A stretch of DNA of 64,000 nt from Pseudomonas sp. W4I3 (GTDB lineage Bacteria; Pseudomonadota; Gammaproteobacteria; Pseudomonadales; Pseudomonadaceae): NCBI RefSeq assembly GCF_030816195.1, contig NZ_JAUSXS010000001.1, forward strand, positions 5,417,501 to 5,481,500, written 5' to 3'. The notes below the pieces were generated by a model that was not told the origin of the DNA, searched no databases, and saw nothing but the letters and a program-made list of their open reading frames with translations. Of this stretch, positions 1-12,075 are shown piece by piece. The position numbers were made by a program, and so were the translations under genes. The first letter of the stretch is position 1; the number at the start of each line of letters is the position of its first letter.

Positions 1-1
1 G

Positions 2-277
2 CGTTACGACATCAACATGGCGACCTTCGGCATTCCCGGCCTGAGCTTCATGACTCGTTACGTCACCGGTAGCGGCGCCAACACTGGCACCACATCGAAC
101 GGTAAAGAGTGGGAACGCGATATCGAAGGCAAATACGTGATCCAGAGCGGCCCGGCGAAAGACCTGAGCCTGCGTATTCGTCAAGCCACTTATCGTTCGT
201 CGGATGGCGTTTACTACGGTTCGGCTTCGATCGACGAACTGCGTCTGATCGCGCAATACCCGCTGAACATCCTGTAA
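2..277 (+). CDS. OprD-family outer membrane porin, C-terminal fragment
   Basis: This is the last 91 codons of a gene that begins before the window. The frame is open from base 2 and ends with TAA at 275-277. The peptide alternates polar and hydrophobic residues like transmembrane beta strands, and its end (DELRLIAQYPLNIL) matches the closing strand of OprD-family porins, with a hydrophobic C-terminal residue as expected for Bam-dependent insertion. OprD porins form narrow outer-membrane channels for basic amino acids, peptides or organic acids. The substrate cannot be told from this fragment. A strong terminator follows 46 bases downstream. Confidence 0.82.
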   Translation, partial: RYDINMATFGIPGLSFMTRYVTGSGANTGTTSNGKEWERDIEGKYVIQSGPAKDLSLRIRQATYRSSDGVYYGSASIDELRLIAQYPLNIL

Positions 278-322
278 CGACGCCAGTCATTACAACGATG
301 ACTTAAGGTTTCGACCTTAAAT

Positions 323-360
323 AAAAAGCCGCTCCCCTGTTTACAAGGGAGCGGCTTTTT
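323..360 (+). terminator. Rho-independent terminator after the porin gene
   Basis: An A-run, a perfect GC-rich stem (GCCGCTCCC paired with GGGAGCGGC), a short loop and a T-run. The symmetry would let it work on both strands, but the only gene ending close by is the porin; the mscS-like gene on the other strand ends about 105 bases further on. Confidence 0.9.
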
Positions 361-464
361 TATTGCAGTTATGTTTCAAACAACGAATAACTAGCAAGCT
401 AAGTAACTATATCCAACTGTCGCATTTAACCTGACCTTTCGGCCAACTTAAACGCAACACGGTT

Positions 465-1310
465 TCATGATTTGGAAGGGGCTTCCTGCATCACGCGAAT
501 AACGCGCTGCGGGAACGGAATATCAATTCCTGCCGCTTTCAAACGGTCACGCGCCAGCTCATTGAGCATAAACACAACATCCCAGTAATCCGGAGTATTG
601 GTCCAGCAGCGCAGGGAAACGGTGATGGAGCTATCGCCCAGGGTCGATACGACGGCAGCAGGCGCCGGGTCGGCCAGCACGCGTGGGTCTTTGGCCAGTT
701 CCAGCAACACTTCGCGGGCTTTCTGCAGATCAGCCTCGTAGTCCACGCCCACGTCAAACACGACCTTGCGGGTCGGCTGGCGGTTGGTGTTGGTGATGAT
801 GCCGTTGGACAGGATGCCGTTCGGCACGATCACGGTCTTGTTGTCGCCGGTACGCAGTACCGTGTGGAAAATCTGAATGCTGTCGACGGTACCCGAGGTG
901 CCCTGGGCTTCGATCCAGTCACCGATACGGAACGGACGGAACAACAGAATCAGCACGCCGCCGGCGAAATTGGCCAGGCTGCCTTGCAAGGCCAGGCCGA
1001 TCGCCAGGGTCGCAGCACCGATGGCGGCGACGAACGAGGTGGTGGCCACGCCGATCATCGAGGCCACGCTGACGATCAGCATGACTTTCAGCGCAATGTT
1101 CGCAAGGCTGGTGATGAAGTGCTGCAGCGCCAGGTCGGCGTTACGCACGGCCAGCAAGCGCCCCACCCGGTGGGTAAAGACGTTGATCAGCCACCAACCG
1201 ATGGCCAGGGTGATAACGGCCAGCAGTACCCGGCTGCCGTATTCCATGATCATCGGGATCCAGGACTGCGAGGTCTTGATCAAGTGATCCATTTCAGCGT
1301 TCAAATCCAT
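465..1310 (-). CDS. MscS-family small-conductance mechanosensitive channel
   Basis: A 281-residue protein of the MscS family, close in length to E. coli MscS (286). It has three N-terminal membrane segments (roughly residues 22-46, 62-85 and 90-118). The third is the Gly/Ala-rich pore helix that continues into the conserved LFRPFRIGDWIEAQG beta-domain entry, followed by the GTVDSIQIFHT and PNGILSNGIITN segments of the cytoplasmic vestibule. Such channels open under membrane tension to release solutes during hypo-osmotic shock. The order mscS, yajQ, panE matches what I recall near PA4394-PA4397 in P. aeruginosa, which supports orthology. Confidence 0.93.
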   Translation of the reverse strand: MDLNAEMDHLIKTSQSWIPMIMEYGSRVLLAVITLAIGWWLINVFTHRVGRLLAVRNADLALQHFITSLANIALKVMLIVSVASMIGVATTSFVAAIGAATLAIGLALQGSLANFAGGVLILLFRPFRIGDWIEAQGTSGTVDSIQIFHTVLRTGDNKTVIVPNGILSNGIITNTNRQPTRKVVFDVGVDYEADLQKAREVLLELAKDPRVLADPAPAAVVSTLGDSSITVSLRCWTNTPDYWDVVFMLNELARDRLKAAGIDIPFPQRVIRVMQEAPSKS

Positions 1311-1365
1311 CTATCTTCTCCTGTTTGCGGATATGCGGCTTCATTGACTGCCTGAAAACGCAAAT

Positions 1366-1381
1366 GAGCCCCGTAGGGCTC
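1366..1381 (-). terminator. Possible weak terminator downstream of yajQ
   Basis: A short perfect hairpin (GAGCCC-CGTA-GGGCTC) lies between yajQ and mscS. On the minus strand it is followed by ATTTGCGTTTTC, a poor T-tract, so termination may be incomplete and yajQ could read into mscS. Confidence 0.35.
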
Positions 1382-1445
1382 AATGGTAGGCATTGTTGCT
1401 GCGGCGTGGGACGGCAAAAACCGCCACAGGTTCCGCAAGGTGCCA

Positions 1446-1931
1446 TCAGTCGCGGAAGTTATTGAACTGCAGCGGCATGTCGAACGTCTTGGCGCGCAGG
1501 GCCGCGATGGCCTCTTGCAAGTCATCACGCTTTTTGCCGGTGACACGTACCTGCTCACCCTGGATGGCCGCCTGGACTTTCAGCTTGGCGTCCTTGATGT
1601 GCGCGACGATTTTCTTCGCCAGTTCCTTGTCGATGCCTTCCTTGAGCACGGCTTCCTGCTTCATCAGCTTGCCGGAAGCGTAGGCGTCCTTGACTTCAAG
1701 GCACTGCACGTCGATCTTGCGCTTGACCAGAGCCAGCTTGAGAATTTCGATCATCGCTTCCAGCTGGAAATCGGCTTCAGCGGTCAGGTTGACGGTCAGT
1801 TCCTTTTCCTTGAATTCGAAGCTGCCCTTGCCTTTCAAGTCATAGCGACGGTCCAGTTCCTTGACGGCGTTCTCGACGGCGTTGGTGACTTCGTGTTTGT
1901 CCAGTTCGGATACCACGTCGAACGAAGGCAT
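1446..1931 (-). CDS. YajQ-family cyclic-di-GMP/nucleotide-binding protein
   Basis: A 161-residue protein starting MPSFDVVSELD, the family signature, and full length for YajQ/DUF520. The fold has two ferredoxin-like domains. Members bind nucleotides or RNA, and some (in Xanthomonas and Pseudomonas) were reported to bind cyclic di-GMP and act as transcription co-factors. The ligand cannot be read from sequence alone. The gene is divergent from panE, with about 120 bases between starts. That interval contains a small palindrome (AATGCC-GG-GGCATT, around 1988-2001). Confidence 0.93.
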   Translation of the reverse strand: MPSFDVVSELDKHEVTNAVENAVKELDRRYDLKGKGSFEFKEKELTVNLTAEADFQLEAMIEILKLALVKRKIDVQCLEVKDAYASGKLMKQEAVLKEGIDKELAKKIVAHIKDAKLKVQAAIQGEQVRVTGKKRDDLQEAIAALRAKTFDMPLQFNNFRD

Positions 1932-2054
1932 GTCATTTCTCCAATATAAGGGGCGGGCTCAGTAGAGATGGAGCGCGCCCGAGCTAAAATGCCGGGGCAT
2001 TATAGCGGTTCTTTCGCCGCGTTCACCGCCGGCAACCCCAAGGAGCACACACTG

Positions 2055-2972
2055 ATGTCGACCACCTGGCATATTCTCGGCGCCGGAAGCCTGGGCACCC
2101 TCTGGGCCACGCGACTGGCGCGCGCGGGCGTGCCGGTGCGGCTGATCCTGCGCGATCAGGCGCGACTGGCCAGCTACGCGGCGGGCCAGGGCCTTACCCT
2201 GGTTGAGCACGGCATTGCACACGCCTACCCAGTCGCTGGCGAAACGCCCGACAGCCCGGAGCCGATCCATCGCCTGCTGGTCGCGTGCAAGGCCTACGAT
2301 GCCCAGAACGCTGTCGCACAGGTGCAACACCGCCTGGTGCCGGATGCGGAAGTGATCCTGCTGCAAAACGGCCTCGGCAGCCAGGATGCGGTGGCCGCCC
2401 AGTTGCCGCACGCGCGTTGCATCTTCGCGTCCAGCACCGAAGGCGCGTTTCGCGATGGCGAATGGCGGGTGGTATTTGCCGGCCATGGCTATACCTGGCT
2501 CGGCGATGCGGCTCGGCCGACTGCGCCGCTGTGGCTGGATGACCTGCAGGCCGCCGCCATTCCCCATGAATGGAGCATCGACATCCTCACACGCCTGTGG
2601 CGCAAGCTGGCGCTCAATTGTGCGATCAACCCTCTGACCGTGCTCTACCAGTGCCGCAACGGAGGGCTGCAGGCCCATCAATGTGAAGTCGCAACCCTGT
2701 GCGCCGAGTTGACCGAACTGCTGGAATATTGCGGCCAGCCCGCGGCTGCGCAAGATCTGCACAGCGAGGTGCAACGGGTGATCCAGGCCACCGCGGCGAA
2801 CTATTCCTCCATGTACCAAGACGTCGCCAACGCGCGTCGTACCGAAATCAGCTACCTGCTGGGCTACGCCTGCCAGGCGGCCGCCCGCCACCAACGGGTA
2901 CTGCCGCATCTGCAGCAGGTGCAAGCGCGACTGGTCGAGCAGTTGGTTGCACGCGGATTGCCCAGCGACTGA
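2055..2972 (+). CDS. panE: 2-dehydropantoate 2-reductase (ketopantoate reductase)
   Basis: A 305-residue NADPH-dependent reductase of the ApbA/PanE family, converting 2-dehydropantoate to pantoate for coenzyme A synthesis. The N-terminal Rossmann loop GAGSLG is at residues 9-14. The conserved catalytic Lys and its Asn partner are at K184 and N188 in the WRKLALNCAINPLT segment. The start at 2055 is preferred because it follows AAGGAG with proper spacing and begins right at the nucleotide-binding fold; the open frame extends upstream to 1968 without support. Many Pseudomonas carry several ApbA paralogues, so this may not be the main pantoate enzyme. Confidence 0.88.
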   Translation: MSTTWHILGAGSLGTLWATRLARAGVPVRLILRDQARLASYAAGQGLTLVEHGIAHAYPVAGETPDSPEPIHRLLVACKAYDAQNAVAQVQHRLVPDAEVILLQNGLGSQDAVAAQLPHARCIFASSTEGAFRDGEWRVVFAGHGYTWLGDAARPTAPLWLDDLQAAAIPHEWSIDILTRLWRKLALNCAINPLTVLYQCRNGGLQAHQCEVATLCAELTELLEYCGQPAAAQDLHSEVQRVIQATAANYSSMYQDVANARRTEISYLLGYACQAAARHQRVLPHLQQVQARLVEQLVARGLPSD

Positions 2973-3017
2973 GGCACGCGCTACCCTGCCGTATGTCTAT
3001 TGCCTGTGAACAACCTG

Positions 3018-5055
3018 ATGCCATTGCGCCAGCGTCTTGAAAACTTACCGGTAGGGCAGAAATTGCTGGCTGCCCTGCTGGTACTGCTGACCACCGTGTT
3101 GCTGGTGGCCAACCTGACCTTTATCAGCGCCGCCTACTGGATCTCCCAGGAAAGCATGGCGCCCCAGGCCTTGCAGGCCATCGGTCGACTGGTGTCCAAC
3201 CCTGCGCTGGCCGCCGACGCCCTTCAATCCCCAGCCAAGGCCAACGCGCTGCTCAATGAACTGACCAGCTATGCGCCGTTGCGCGCCGCCGCCCTGTACG
3301 ACGGCGAAGGCAATCGCCTGGCGCAGATGCAACACGGCGACCGCCTGCACCTGCCCGACAATTACCGGCATATCGAGGCCTGGCGCCTCACCGAGTTTCG
3401 CAGTAACCAGGTCATCAGTCTGCCCCGCGCCGGCCAACCTTCAGGGCATTTGCTGCTGGTGGCCAGCAGCGAGCTACCGGTGGGCGTTCTACACCGGCAC
3501 CCTGACCGCAAGCCTGGGCATCCTGATTTTCAGCGTGTTGCTGTGGCTGGTGATTGCCCGGCAGATCAAACGCCTGATCACGCGGCCAATCCACGAACTC
3601 GAAGAACTGTCCCGCCAGGTAACCCGCGAAGAGAACTACGCCCTGCGCGCCGGCCCCGGTAACCACGATGAAATCGGCAGCCTGGCGGAAGCGTTCAACA
3701 CCATGTTGTCACGCATTGAAGCCCGCGAGCAGCAGCTCAAACGCGCACGGGATGACTCCCAGGCCGCCTACGATCAGGCTCAGGGCCTGGCCGAAGAAAC
3801 CCGCCACACCAACCGCAAGTTGGAACTGGAAGTTCAGGTGCGCAGCAAGATTGAGAAAAAGCTCACCGGCTTTCAGAACTACCTGAACAGTATTATCGAC
3901 TCGATGCCTTCAGCGCTGATCGCCCTGGATGAACAGCTCTACGTCACCCAGTGGAATCAGGAAGCCACCGCGCTTTCCGGCACGCGCCTGGACGAAGCCC
4001 TCAACCAACCGATCTTCCTCGCGTTTCAACCGCTCAAGCCGTACCTGCCGCAGATCAAGGCCACGGTGGAGCAGCACACCGTGGAGCGCATCGAGCGCGT
4101 CACCTGGGTCAAGGACGACGAGCCAAAGCATTACGCCCTGACGTTCTACCCGTTGATGGGCGGTGCCGGGCGCGGCGTGGTGATCCGCATCGACGACATC
4201 ACCCAGCGCCTGTCCCTGGAAGAAATGATGGTGCAATCGGAAAAGATGCTGTCGGTCGGCGGCCTGGCTGCCGGCATGGCCCACGAAATCAACAACCCGC
4301 TGGGCGCGATCCTGCACAACGTGCAGAACATCCGACGCCGCCTGTCACCCGACCTGCCCAAAAACCTGGAACACGCCGAACAGGCCGGCATCGAGCTGGA
4401 CCTGGTCAATCGCTACCTGCAAAGCCGCGAAGTCCCGCAGTTGCTGGACGGAATTCAACAGGCCGGTGCGCGCGCAGCCAAGATCGTCACGCACATGCTC
4501 AGCTTCAGCCGGCGCAGCAACCGGCAAATGGCACCGTGCGACTTGCCGGGCCTGATCGACCAGGCCGTGGAGATCGCCGGAAACGATTTCGACCTGGCCA
4601 TCGGTTTTGACTTCAAGGGCCAGGCGATCATCCGTCAGTTCGATCCGCAACTGGGGCCAGTCCCCGGCACAGCCAACGAACTGGAGCAGGTGCTCCTCAA
4701 CCTGCTGAAAAATGCCGCCCAAGCGATTCACCTGCGCGAAGACGACAGCGAACCTGGGCGCATCATCCTGCGCACCCGCCTCAACCCGCCGTGGGCCGAA
4801 ATCCAGGTGGAAGACAACGGCATCGGCATGAGCGAAAACGTGCGTAAGCGCACCTTCGAGCCGTTTTTCACCACCAAGGAAATAGGCCAGGGCACCGGGC
4901 TTGGGCTGTCGGTGTCGTATTTCATCATCACCAATAACCACAAGGGCCAGATGGAAGTGCATTCCACCCTGGGCCAAGGCACGTGTTTCACCTTGCGCCT
5001 GCCGCTGGCCGGCAGCCAACTGTCCCCCACAGAACTCACCCAACTGGAGCAATGA
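3018..5055 (+). pseudogene. Membrane sensor histidine kinase, interrupted by a one-base frameshift
   Basis: Two overlapping frames together encode one kinase. The first (to about 3480) gives an N-terminal membrane helix and a periplasmic region ending LVASSELP. The second, one base later, gives the second helix, HAMP, a PAS-like domain, the HisKA box with phospho-acceptor His (codon 4282-4284, MAHEINNPLG) and the ATPase domain with N, G1 (DNGIGM) and G2 (GTGLGLSV) boxes. Removing T3481 joins them as ELPGAFYTGT and gives about 678 residues, so a single inserted base is the likely lesion. ATG 3018 is chosen as start; TTG 3000 and GTG 3006 are alternatives without a clear ribosome site. No response regulator is adjacent. 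As written, the product would stop at 3662 without kinase domains. Confidence 0.8.
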
Positions 5056-5057
5056 CC

Positions 5058-5636
5058 ATGGGCTTTCGCCTGTCGAAGATCTACACCCGCACCGGTGACC
5101 AGGGCGAAACCGGCCTCGGCGACGGCCGCCGCGTGCCCAAGGATCACCCACGGGTGGAGGCCATTGGCGAAGTGGACACGCTGAACAGTCAGCTTGGATT
5201 GCTGCTGGCAAACCTTGAAGAACAAAGCGGCAAACATCCTGAATTGAACGATGTCATCGAGGTGCTCACGCCCTGCCAGCATCGGTTATTCGATCTGGGC
5301 GGCGAGCTGGCCATGCCGGTGTATAAGGCGCTGAATGCAGCGGAAGTGGATCGACTGGAAGCAGCGATTGATCGCTGGAATGAAGAGGTGGGGCCACTGG
5401 AGAATTTCATCCTGCCCGGCGGCTCGGCGCTGATCGCCCAGGCACATGTGTGCCGCAGCCTGGCGCGCAGTGCCGAACGCCGCTGCCAGCACTTGAATGC
5501 AGTGGAGCCTTTGGAAGGGGTGGGGTTGGCGTATATCAATCGGTTGTCGGATTTGCTGTTTGTCGCGGCCAGGGTGATTGCCCGGCGCCAGGGCGTTGCC
5601 GAAGTTTTATGGCAGGCTGCGGCGAAGCCTCACTGA
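5058..5636 (+). CDS. Cob(I)yrinic acid a,c-diamide/cob(I)alamin adenosyltransferase (PduO type)
   Basis: A 192-residue PduO-type adenosyltransferase that moves the adenosyl group of ATP to cob(I)alamin to make coenzyme B12. The ATP-binding N-terminal signature YTRTGDQGETGLGDGRR is intact, as are the helix with CRSLARSAERR and the YINRLSDLLFVAAR segment near the C-terminus. ATG 5058 is preferred because GGAGC lies 7 bases upstream. An ATG at 5052 overlaps the kinase stop (ATGA) but is too close to that site. The overlap suggests translational coupling with the kinase. Confidence 0.9.
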   Translation: MGFRLSKIYTRTGDQGETGLGDGRRVPKDHPRVEAIGEVDTLNSQLGLLLANLEEQSGKHPELNDVIEVLTPCQHRLFDLGGELAMPVYKALNAAEVDRLEAAIDRWNEEVGPLENFILPGGSALIAQAHVCRSLARSAERRCQHLNAVEPLEGVGLAYINRLSDLLFVAARVIARRQGVAEVLWQAAAKPH

Positions 5637-5663
5637 AGATTATTGCGTGGCTGGCAGGGCCCC

Positions 5664-5736
5664 ATCGGGGGCAAGCCCCCTCCCACACTAGACTGCATTC
5701 ACAAATCAAAATGTGGGAGGGGGCTTGCCCCCGATG
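5664..5736. repeat. REP pair (REPIN-like), ATCGGG ends outward
   Basis: Two inverted REP palindromes built on GTGGGAGGGGGCTTGC about 25 bases apart. Unlike most pairs in this window, the GTGGGA ends face each other and the CCCCGAT ends point outward. The right-hand CCCCGATGA end is the insertion point of the adjacent transposon-like element. Confidence 0.88.
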
Positions 5737-5737
5737 A

Positions 5738-6246
5738 GCATAGGTATCTACACAACTTCGCTCGGCCCTAAGCCTGTGACGGCTCAGCAGCCGAAGCCTC
5801 TCTAACTGACGCCCAGCGTTCCAATGTGGGAGGGGCGGTGCGACGGTTCGACTTGCCCCCGATGGCGGCCTGAAAGCCGACAATGATGTTGGATCAGAGC
5901 GAGTACATATCCGTTGCTGCGGTAACGGCGGCTTAGGGTTCCGCCCTTACGGCGGGTCACTTTTGGAAAAGAGCCCCAAAAGTAACCAAAAGGGCTCCTG
6001 CCCCACCACTCGGCACCTCGCTCACGCTCGGTGTGCCCGTAATCCGACAGTGATTTGGAGGGCCGCCTCCACGCGCCATCCATGGCGCGGGGCGGCTAAA
6101 CCGGCATCCCTGCCGGTTTACCCTCCAAATCACTATCGAATTCCGGCCAGCGTGGTTTAACGGGGCGCCTAAGATCAAGATCAAGAGCGGCTCGCTTCGC
6201 ATCGTGGTTACCGTAGGCTGCTACAAAGTTGTGTAGATACCTATGC
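5738..6246. mobile_element. Non-autonomous MITE-like element with 21-bp terminal inverted repeats and an 8-bp target duplication
   Basis: A 509-bp segment bounded by perfect 21-base inverted repeats at 5738-5758 and 6226-6246 (each begins GCATAGGTAT and ends ACAACTT reading inward). Identical 8-base direct repeats, CCCGATGA, abut both ends (5730-5737 and 6247-6254). This is the footprint of a transposition event into the tail of a REP. No transposase is encoded. The interior holds a variant REP (5826-5863), an inverted repeat (AGTGATTTGGAGGG with CCCTCCAAATCACT, about 6049-6134) and GC-rich short palindromes. The TIR and target-site length do not let me assign an IS family; mobility would need a transposase supplied in trans. 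Confidence 0.78.
5826..5863 (+). repeat. Variant REP with an insertion in the arm
   Basis: Starts GTGGGAGGGG and ends CTTGCCCCCGAT like the standard REP, but the middle carries an extra segment (CGGTGCGACGGTTCGA). The same variant occurs at 37619-37656 (inverted) and, diverged, at 44321-44355. This copy lies inside the MITE-like element. Confidence 0.75.
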
Positions 6247-6271
6247 CCCGATGAGGCCCGCCAGAGCAACC

Positions 6272-7216
6272 TCAAACCTGCGGCCAGAACGCCCTGATCC
6301 CCGCCACACCCTGAGCCCCTGCCTCCCAGGCTTTTTCCCGCTGCGCAGGCCCAACCCCACCCAACACAAACACCGGCTTGCTGAACCCACGGATCAGCTC
6401 GGCCGCCTGTTCCCAACCCAACGGCTGGGCATCGGGGTGGGTCTGAGTCGGCTCAACCGGCGACAGCGTGACAAAGTCCACATCCATCAACTCTGCCAGC
6501 GCCAGTTCTTCAGCGTTGTGGCACGAGGCCGCCAACCAACGGTCCTTCGGCAGTGGTCGCCCCTTGCTCGCGTATTTACGCAATTGGGCCGAGGTCATGT
6601 GCCAGCCGGCCGAAGGAAAATCCCCCAGCCATTCGAACGGCCCCTTGAGCATCAGCTGCGCCTTGCCGGCACACAGCCCCACGGCGTCCACGGCGAGGTC
6701 GCGGTATTTGGGGTCGTAACCGTTGGGCGCACGCAGTTGAACCAGCTTGATGCCACCGGCAATGGCTGCTTGAAGGCCTCGCAACAAGGGCGCGGTTTCC
6801 AGTTCACCCGGGGTGATCAGGTATTCGGCAGGCAGGCGCGCTGCCGCAACAATGGGCGCGTTAGCCGCCGGAAACTCATAGTTGATCAAGTCTCGCGGAG
6901 CCACCCATTCCAGGGGCTGCCCTTCAACCCCATGGGGCTCGCCGGTAAACGCCGAGACGTCCCAGACATCCAGCAATACTTGCTTGTCCGGGTAGTCATG
7001 CTGCACCTGGATCAACGGCCGCGCCAAGGTGACCTGGATGCCCAGCTCTTCCTGCAATTCGCGGGACAGAGCCGTGGCGACCGATTCGCCCGCCTCCACC
7101 TTGCCACCGGGAAACTCCCAGAGGCCGCCTTGATGCTGAGTATCGGCGCGGCGTGCCAGCAGGATCCTGCCATCGACACCGCGGATCACCGCTGCTGCTA
7201 CATGCACTCGTTTCAC
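6272..7216 (-). CDS. mutT: Nudix hydrolase (MutT) fused to a ThiE-like domain
   Basis: A 314-residue two-domain protein. Residues 1 to about 130 are a MutT-type Nudix hydrolase with an intact Nudix box (GGKVEAGES...RELQEELGI), expected to remove 8-oxo-dGTP. Residues from about 135 to 314 resemble thiamine-phosphate synthase (ThiE), with an LRAP segment and a C-terminal VFVLGGVGP phosphate-loop-like motif. This fusion is the usual form in Pseudomonas (PA4400-like). Whether the ThiE half is catalytic is unknown, since a normal thiE exists elsewhere in these genomes. The gene is 19 bases downstream of argJ and probably cotranscribed with argJ and secA. Confidence 0.9.
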   Translation of the reverse strand: MKRVHVAAAVIRGVDGRILLARRADTQHQGGLWEFPGGKVEAGESVATALSRELQEELGIQVTLARPLIQVQHDYPDKQVLLDVWDVSAFTGEPHGVEGQPLEWVAPRDLINYEFPAANAPIVAAARLPAEYLITPGELETAPLLRGLQAAIAGGIKLVQLRAPNGYDPKYRDLAVDAVGLCAGKAQLMLKGPFEWLGDFPSAGWHMTSAQLRKYASKGRPLPKDRWLAASCHNAEELALAELMDVDFVTLSPVEPTQTHPDAQPLGWEQAAELIRGFSKPVFVLGGVGPAQREKAWEAGAQGVAGIRAFWPQV

Positions 7217-7235
7217 CGCCGATTTCCTCCGGGTT

Positions 7236-8454
7236 TCAGGTGCGATATTCCGCGTTGATCTTCACGTATTCGTGGGACAGGTCCGTGGTCCAGATGGTTT
7301 CGCTGCATTCGCCGCGGCCCAGCTCGATACGGATGGTGATTTCTTCCTGCTGCATCACCGCCGAGCCCTGGGCTTCGGTGTAGGTTTCGGCACGGGCGCC
7401 ACGGCTGGCAATGCACACGTCACCAAGGAACACGTCGATCTTGCTTACGTCCAGGTCAGGCACGCCGGCACGACCAACGGCCGCGAGGATACGGCCCCAG
7501 TTCGGGTCGGAAGCAAACAGGGCGGTCTTGATCAGCGGCGAGTGCGCCACGGTGTAACCCACGTCCAGGCACTCCTGGTGGTTGCCGCCGCCGTTGACTT
7601 CAACGGTGACGAACTTGGTAGCGCCCTCGCCGTCCCGCACGATGGCCTGGGCCACGTCCATGCACACTTCGAATACCGCCTGCTTCAACGCCGCGAACAG
7701 CGGGCCTTCGGTAGAGGTGATTTCCGGCAGATTGGCCTGGCCGGTGGCGATCAGCATGCAGCAGTCGTTGGTAGACGTGTCACCGTCAATGGTGATGCGG
7801 TTGAACGACTTGTTGGCGCCATCCAGCATCAGGCGTTGCAGCACATCGCGGGAGACTTTGGCGTCGGTGGCGATATAGCCGAGCATGGTGGCCATGTTCG
7901 GACGGATCATGCCCGCGCCCTTGCTGATGCCGGTCACGGTGACGGTCACGCCCTCGTGTACGAACTGACGGCTCGCGCCCTTGGGGCAAGGTGTCGGTGG
8001 TCATGATGCCGGTGGCCGCAGCCGCCCAGTTATCCACAGACAGATCATCGAGCGCGGCTTGCAGGGCGCCTTCGATTTTTTCCACCGGCAGCGGCTCACC
8101 GATCACACCGGTGGAGTACGGCAGCACCTGGCTGGCGTCAACGCCGGTCAACTGCGCCAGCTTGGCGCAGGTGCGCGCCGCCGCGACAAGGCCGGGCTCG
8201 CCGGTACCGGCGTTGGCATTGCCGGTGTTGGTCAGCAGGTAACGAATCGCGCCGGCCACACGTTGCTTGGCCAGGATCACCGGCGCAGCGCAGAAGGCGT
8301 TGAGGGTGAACACACCGGCAACGGTCGAACCTTCGGCACAGCGCATCACCACCACATCCTTGCGGCCCGCACGCTTGATGCCGGCCGAAGCGATACCGAG
8401 TTCAAAACCGGCGACCGGGTGCAGTGTGGGCAAAGGACCAAGACCAACAGCCAT
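7236..8454 (-). pseudogene. argJ: Bifunctional glutamate N-acetyltransferase/N-acetylglutamate synthase ArgJ, frameshifted
   Basis: ArgJ transfers acetyl from N-acetylornithine to glutamate in the cyclic arginine pathway. The start (MAVGLGPLPTLHPV) and the end (LSHEYVKINAEYRT) are typical and the total span fits 405 residues, but it has one base too many. In the minus strand the expected TDTLP-KGASRQFVHEG is read as TDTLPQGREPSV because CCCC replaces CCC (GGGG at 7983-7986 on the plus strand). The autocatalytic Thr in MATML and the whole beta chain lie beyond the shift in another frame (7236-7949). As written the cell would lack ArgJ. Sequencing error and genuine mutation cannot be separated here. 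Confidence 0.9.
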
Positions 8455-8575
8455 GTGTGCGCTCCTTGAAATAGATGATGTCTGTGCCGTCGCTACCGAC
8501 GGGGAATTAATGGCAAAACGCCGCGACGGCTGATGCCGGTCGCGGCGCAGGGTGTTGCAGCGTCAGGCGAAAATC

Positions 8576-11311
<2,736 letters not shown>

Positions 11312-11475
11312 ATCGGCAGGTTCTTCCACACATAGGGATGGAGGGCGCACCGTGAGTGGCCCGAGCAGCCCTCACGGCCGCATGCGAACGCGCATTCTAC
11401 CCGGAATCGTGGGTGAGGAAAGTGGCGTTGTTCCCGGAGGCGGGCACGGCGCTGTGAGAGGGCTTGTTTAAAATA

Positions 11476-11543
11476 AGGGCTTTTGCTGGAACTTCAACCC
11501 ATCAAATGCAGAAGTTACTTGTTGGTTTCACGAGAAAAGCCCT
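11476..11543. promoter_or_regulatory. Nested inverted repeat in the secA/dciA-like intergenic region
   Basis: A 9-base inverted repeat (AGGGCTTTT at 11476-11484, AAAAGCCCT at 11535-11543) encloses a second one (AACTTC near 11490, GAAGTT near 11511). This 68-base nested stem is the main structure in the 305-base space between the two genes. It could be a leader hairpin for either transcript or a binding site. No function is known to me. Confidence 0.4.
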
Positions 11544-11616
11544 GCCTTTGCATGGCCTCGGGGCCAAGAGGCGCTTTCTGTTAAGATAGCCGCTCTGTTA
11601 CTTAAGGTGTCTAAAC

Positions 11617-12072
11617 ATGGCATTTCGCCCTCTTACAGCCCGCGCTCCCGGCGTGTTGCTTCGCGAAGCCAAGCCGCTCAAAGCCATCTTCGGCCACGCG
11701 CAACGCCTGGGGCGTTTGCAACGCCTGCTCGAAAGCCAGCTGCAACCGGCTGCCCGCGAGCACTGTCATGTGGCGTCATGGCGTGAAGGCAACCTGCTAT
11801 TAATCGTCACTGACGGACACTGGGCAACCCGTTTGCGCTACCAGCAAAAACGCTTGCAGCGCCAATTGATGGAGTTTGACGAGTTTGCCGGCCTGACGCG
11901 CATCCAGTTCAAGGTGCAGCCGCCCACCGTACTGCGCAGCACGGCGGGGAATACGATGGACTTGTCGCAAACTGCGGCCGAAACCCTCCAGGCGACAGCC
12001 GAAGGGATCAACGACCCGGGCTTGCGCGCGGCCCTGGAACGGCTGGCCGCCCATGCCAGGCCCAAACCCTGA
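11617..12072 (+). CDS. DciA-like DUF721 protein
   Basis: A 151-residue protein of the DUF721 family. Residues 15-110 contain the KH-like domain (LGRLQRLLESQLQPAAREHC...LLLIVTDGHWATRLRYQQKRLQRQL). DciA proteins of this family load or assist the replicative helicase DnaB in bacteria that lack DnaC, as Pseudomonas does. Placement head-to-head with secA is the conserved Pseudomonas arrangement. In P. aeruginosa the gene's other neighbour, as I recall, is lpxC; here it is a convergent HerA-like gene only 3 bases away, so synteny breaks at this point. The short C-terminal tail varies among homologues. Confidence 0.8.
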   Translation: MAFRPLTARAPGVLLREAKPLKAIFGHAQRLGRLQRLLESQLQPAAREHCHVASWREGNLLLIVTDGHWATRLRYQQKRLQRQLMEFDEFAGLTRIQFKVQPPTVLRSTAGNTMDLSQTAAETLQATAEGINDPGLRAALERLAAHARPKP

Positions 12073-12075
12073 GCC

